In this document: positions 63,983 to 64,000 of the stretch, piece by piece
How positions within the stretch are numbered: the stretch's first letter is position 1
How the letters are laid out: each line of letters opens with the position of its first letter
Assembly: GCF_900177815.1 (NCBI RefSeq)
Contig: NZ_FXAZ01000001.1
Location: forward strand, 744,001-808,000
Reading direction: 5' to 3'
Length of the DNA stretch: 64,000 bases
Origin: Paenibacillus aquistagni
GTDB taxonomy: Bacteria; Bacillota; Bacilli; Paenibacillales; Paenibacillaceae
Position numbers and translations under genes: made by a program
The notes under the pieces: generated by a model
What the model was told of the DNA's origin: nothing
Databases searched by the model: none
The model's input: only the letters and a program-made list of their open reading frames with translations

Positions 63983-64000
63983 ATGGCTAGAAACAAATAT
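63983..64000 (+). CDS. Start of a gene cut by the window edge, likely a TetR-family regulator
   Basis: AAAGGGG lies five bases before an ATG that opens MARNKY at the window end. Only six codons are visible. The upstream promoter and palindrome make an autoregulated TetR-type repressor the likeliest choice, but the protein itself cannot be identified. Confidence 0.4.

Overview
The window reads as chromosomal DNA of a spore-forming, mid-GC Bacillota, most probably Paenibacillaceae. The support is strong AGGAGG-type ribosome sites, frequent TTG/GTG starts, many hairpin-plus-T-run terminators, sigma-A style promoters, the miaB-ricA pair, a Bacillus-type fad/etf set, split gcvPA/gcvPB and a CHY zinc-finger gene. 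Genus is inference only. I see no rRNA, tRNA, CRISPR, insertion sequence or prophage.

Layout. 0-4.4 kb: end of korA and all of korB (2-oxoacid:ferredoxin oxidoreductase), pduL phosphotransacylase, miaB and ricA. 4.5-16.7 kb: a beta-oxidation regulon, with etfB-etfA on the minus strand diverging from fadF-fadN-fadA-fadE-fadD and a thioesterase on the plus strand. These activate acyl chains, run the spiral and pass electrons through ETF and FadF to quinone. 16.7-19 kb: pncA-pncB nicotinamide salvage. 19-25 kb: SMP-30 protein, L-lactate dehydrogenase, csoR-copZ copper module, a HesB-like protein, thymidine kinase and glutaminase. 25-32 kb: DUF72, a four-helix copper-binding protein, a CorA-like protein, a GNAT enzyme, a class B penicillin-binding protein and a small basic protein. 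32-37.4 kb: glycine cleavage system, gcvT-gcvPA-gcvPB behind a tandem glycine riboswitch, with gcvH divergent.

37.5-64 kb is an accessory-looking stretch of mostly single-gene units: a cysteine-free DsbA-like protein, a GH19 chitinase, a MOSC protein, methyltransferases, six GNAT genes, two DinB proteins, nitroreductase, peptidase T, a uridine-kinase-like protein, a spermidine-synthase-like protein, a lipase, a glyoxalase-like protein, a DJ-1/PfpI protein with its cysteine replaced, and several tiny membrane proteins. A TerC transporter gene lies behind a yybP-ykoY manganese riboswitch whose switching segments can be read directly. Several gene remnants (two Nudix fragments, a frameshifted micro-ORF, a lost ATG) show ongoing decay. 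The window ends at the first codons of a gene behind a promoter overlapped by a TetR-type operator.

I did not find a convincing new multi-gene system. The best leads are the cysteine-to-serine proteins, the two riboswitch layouts, the operator palindromes and the decayed genes. All homology statements come from reading motifs, without database searches.
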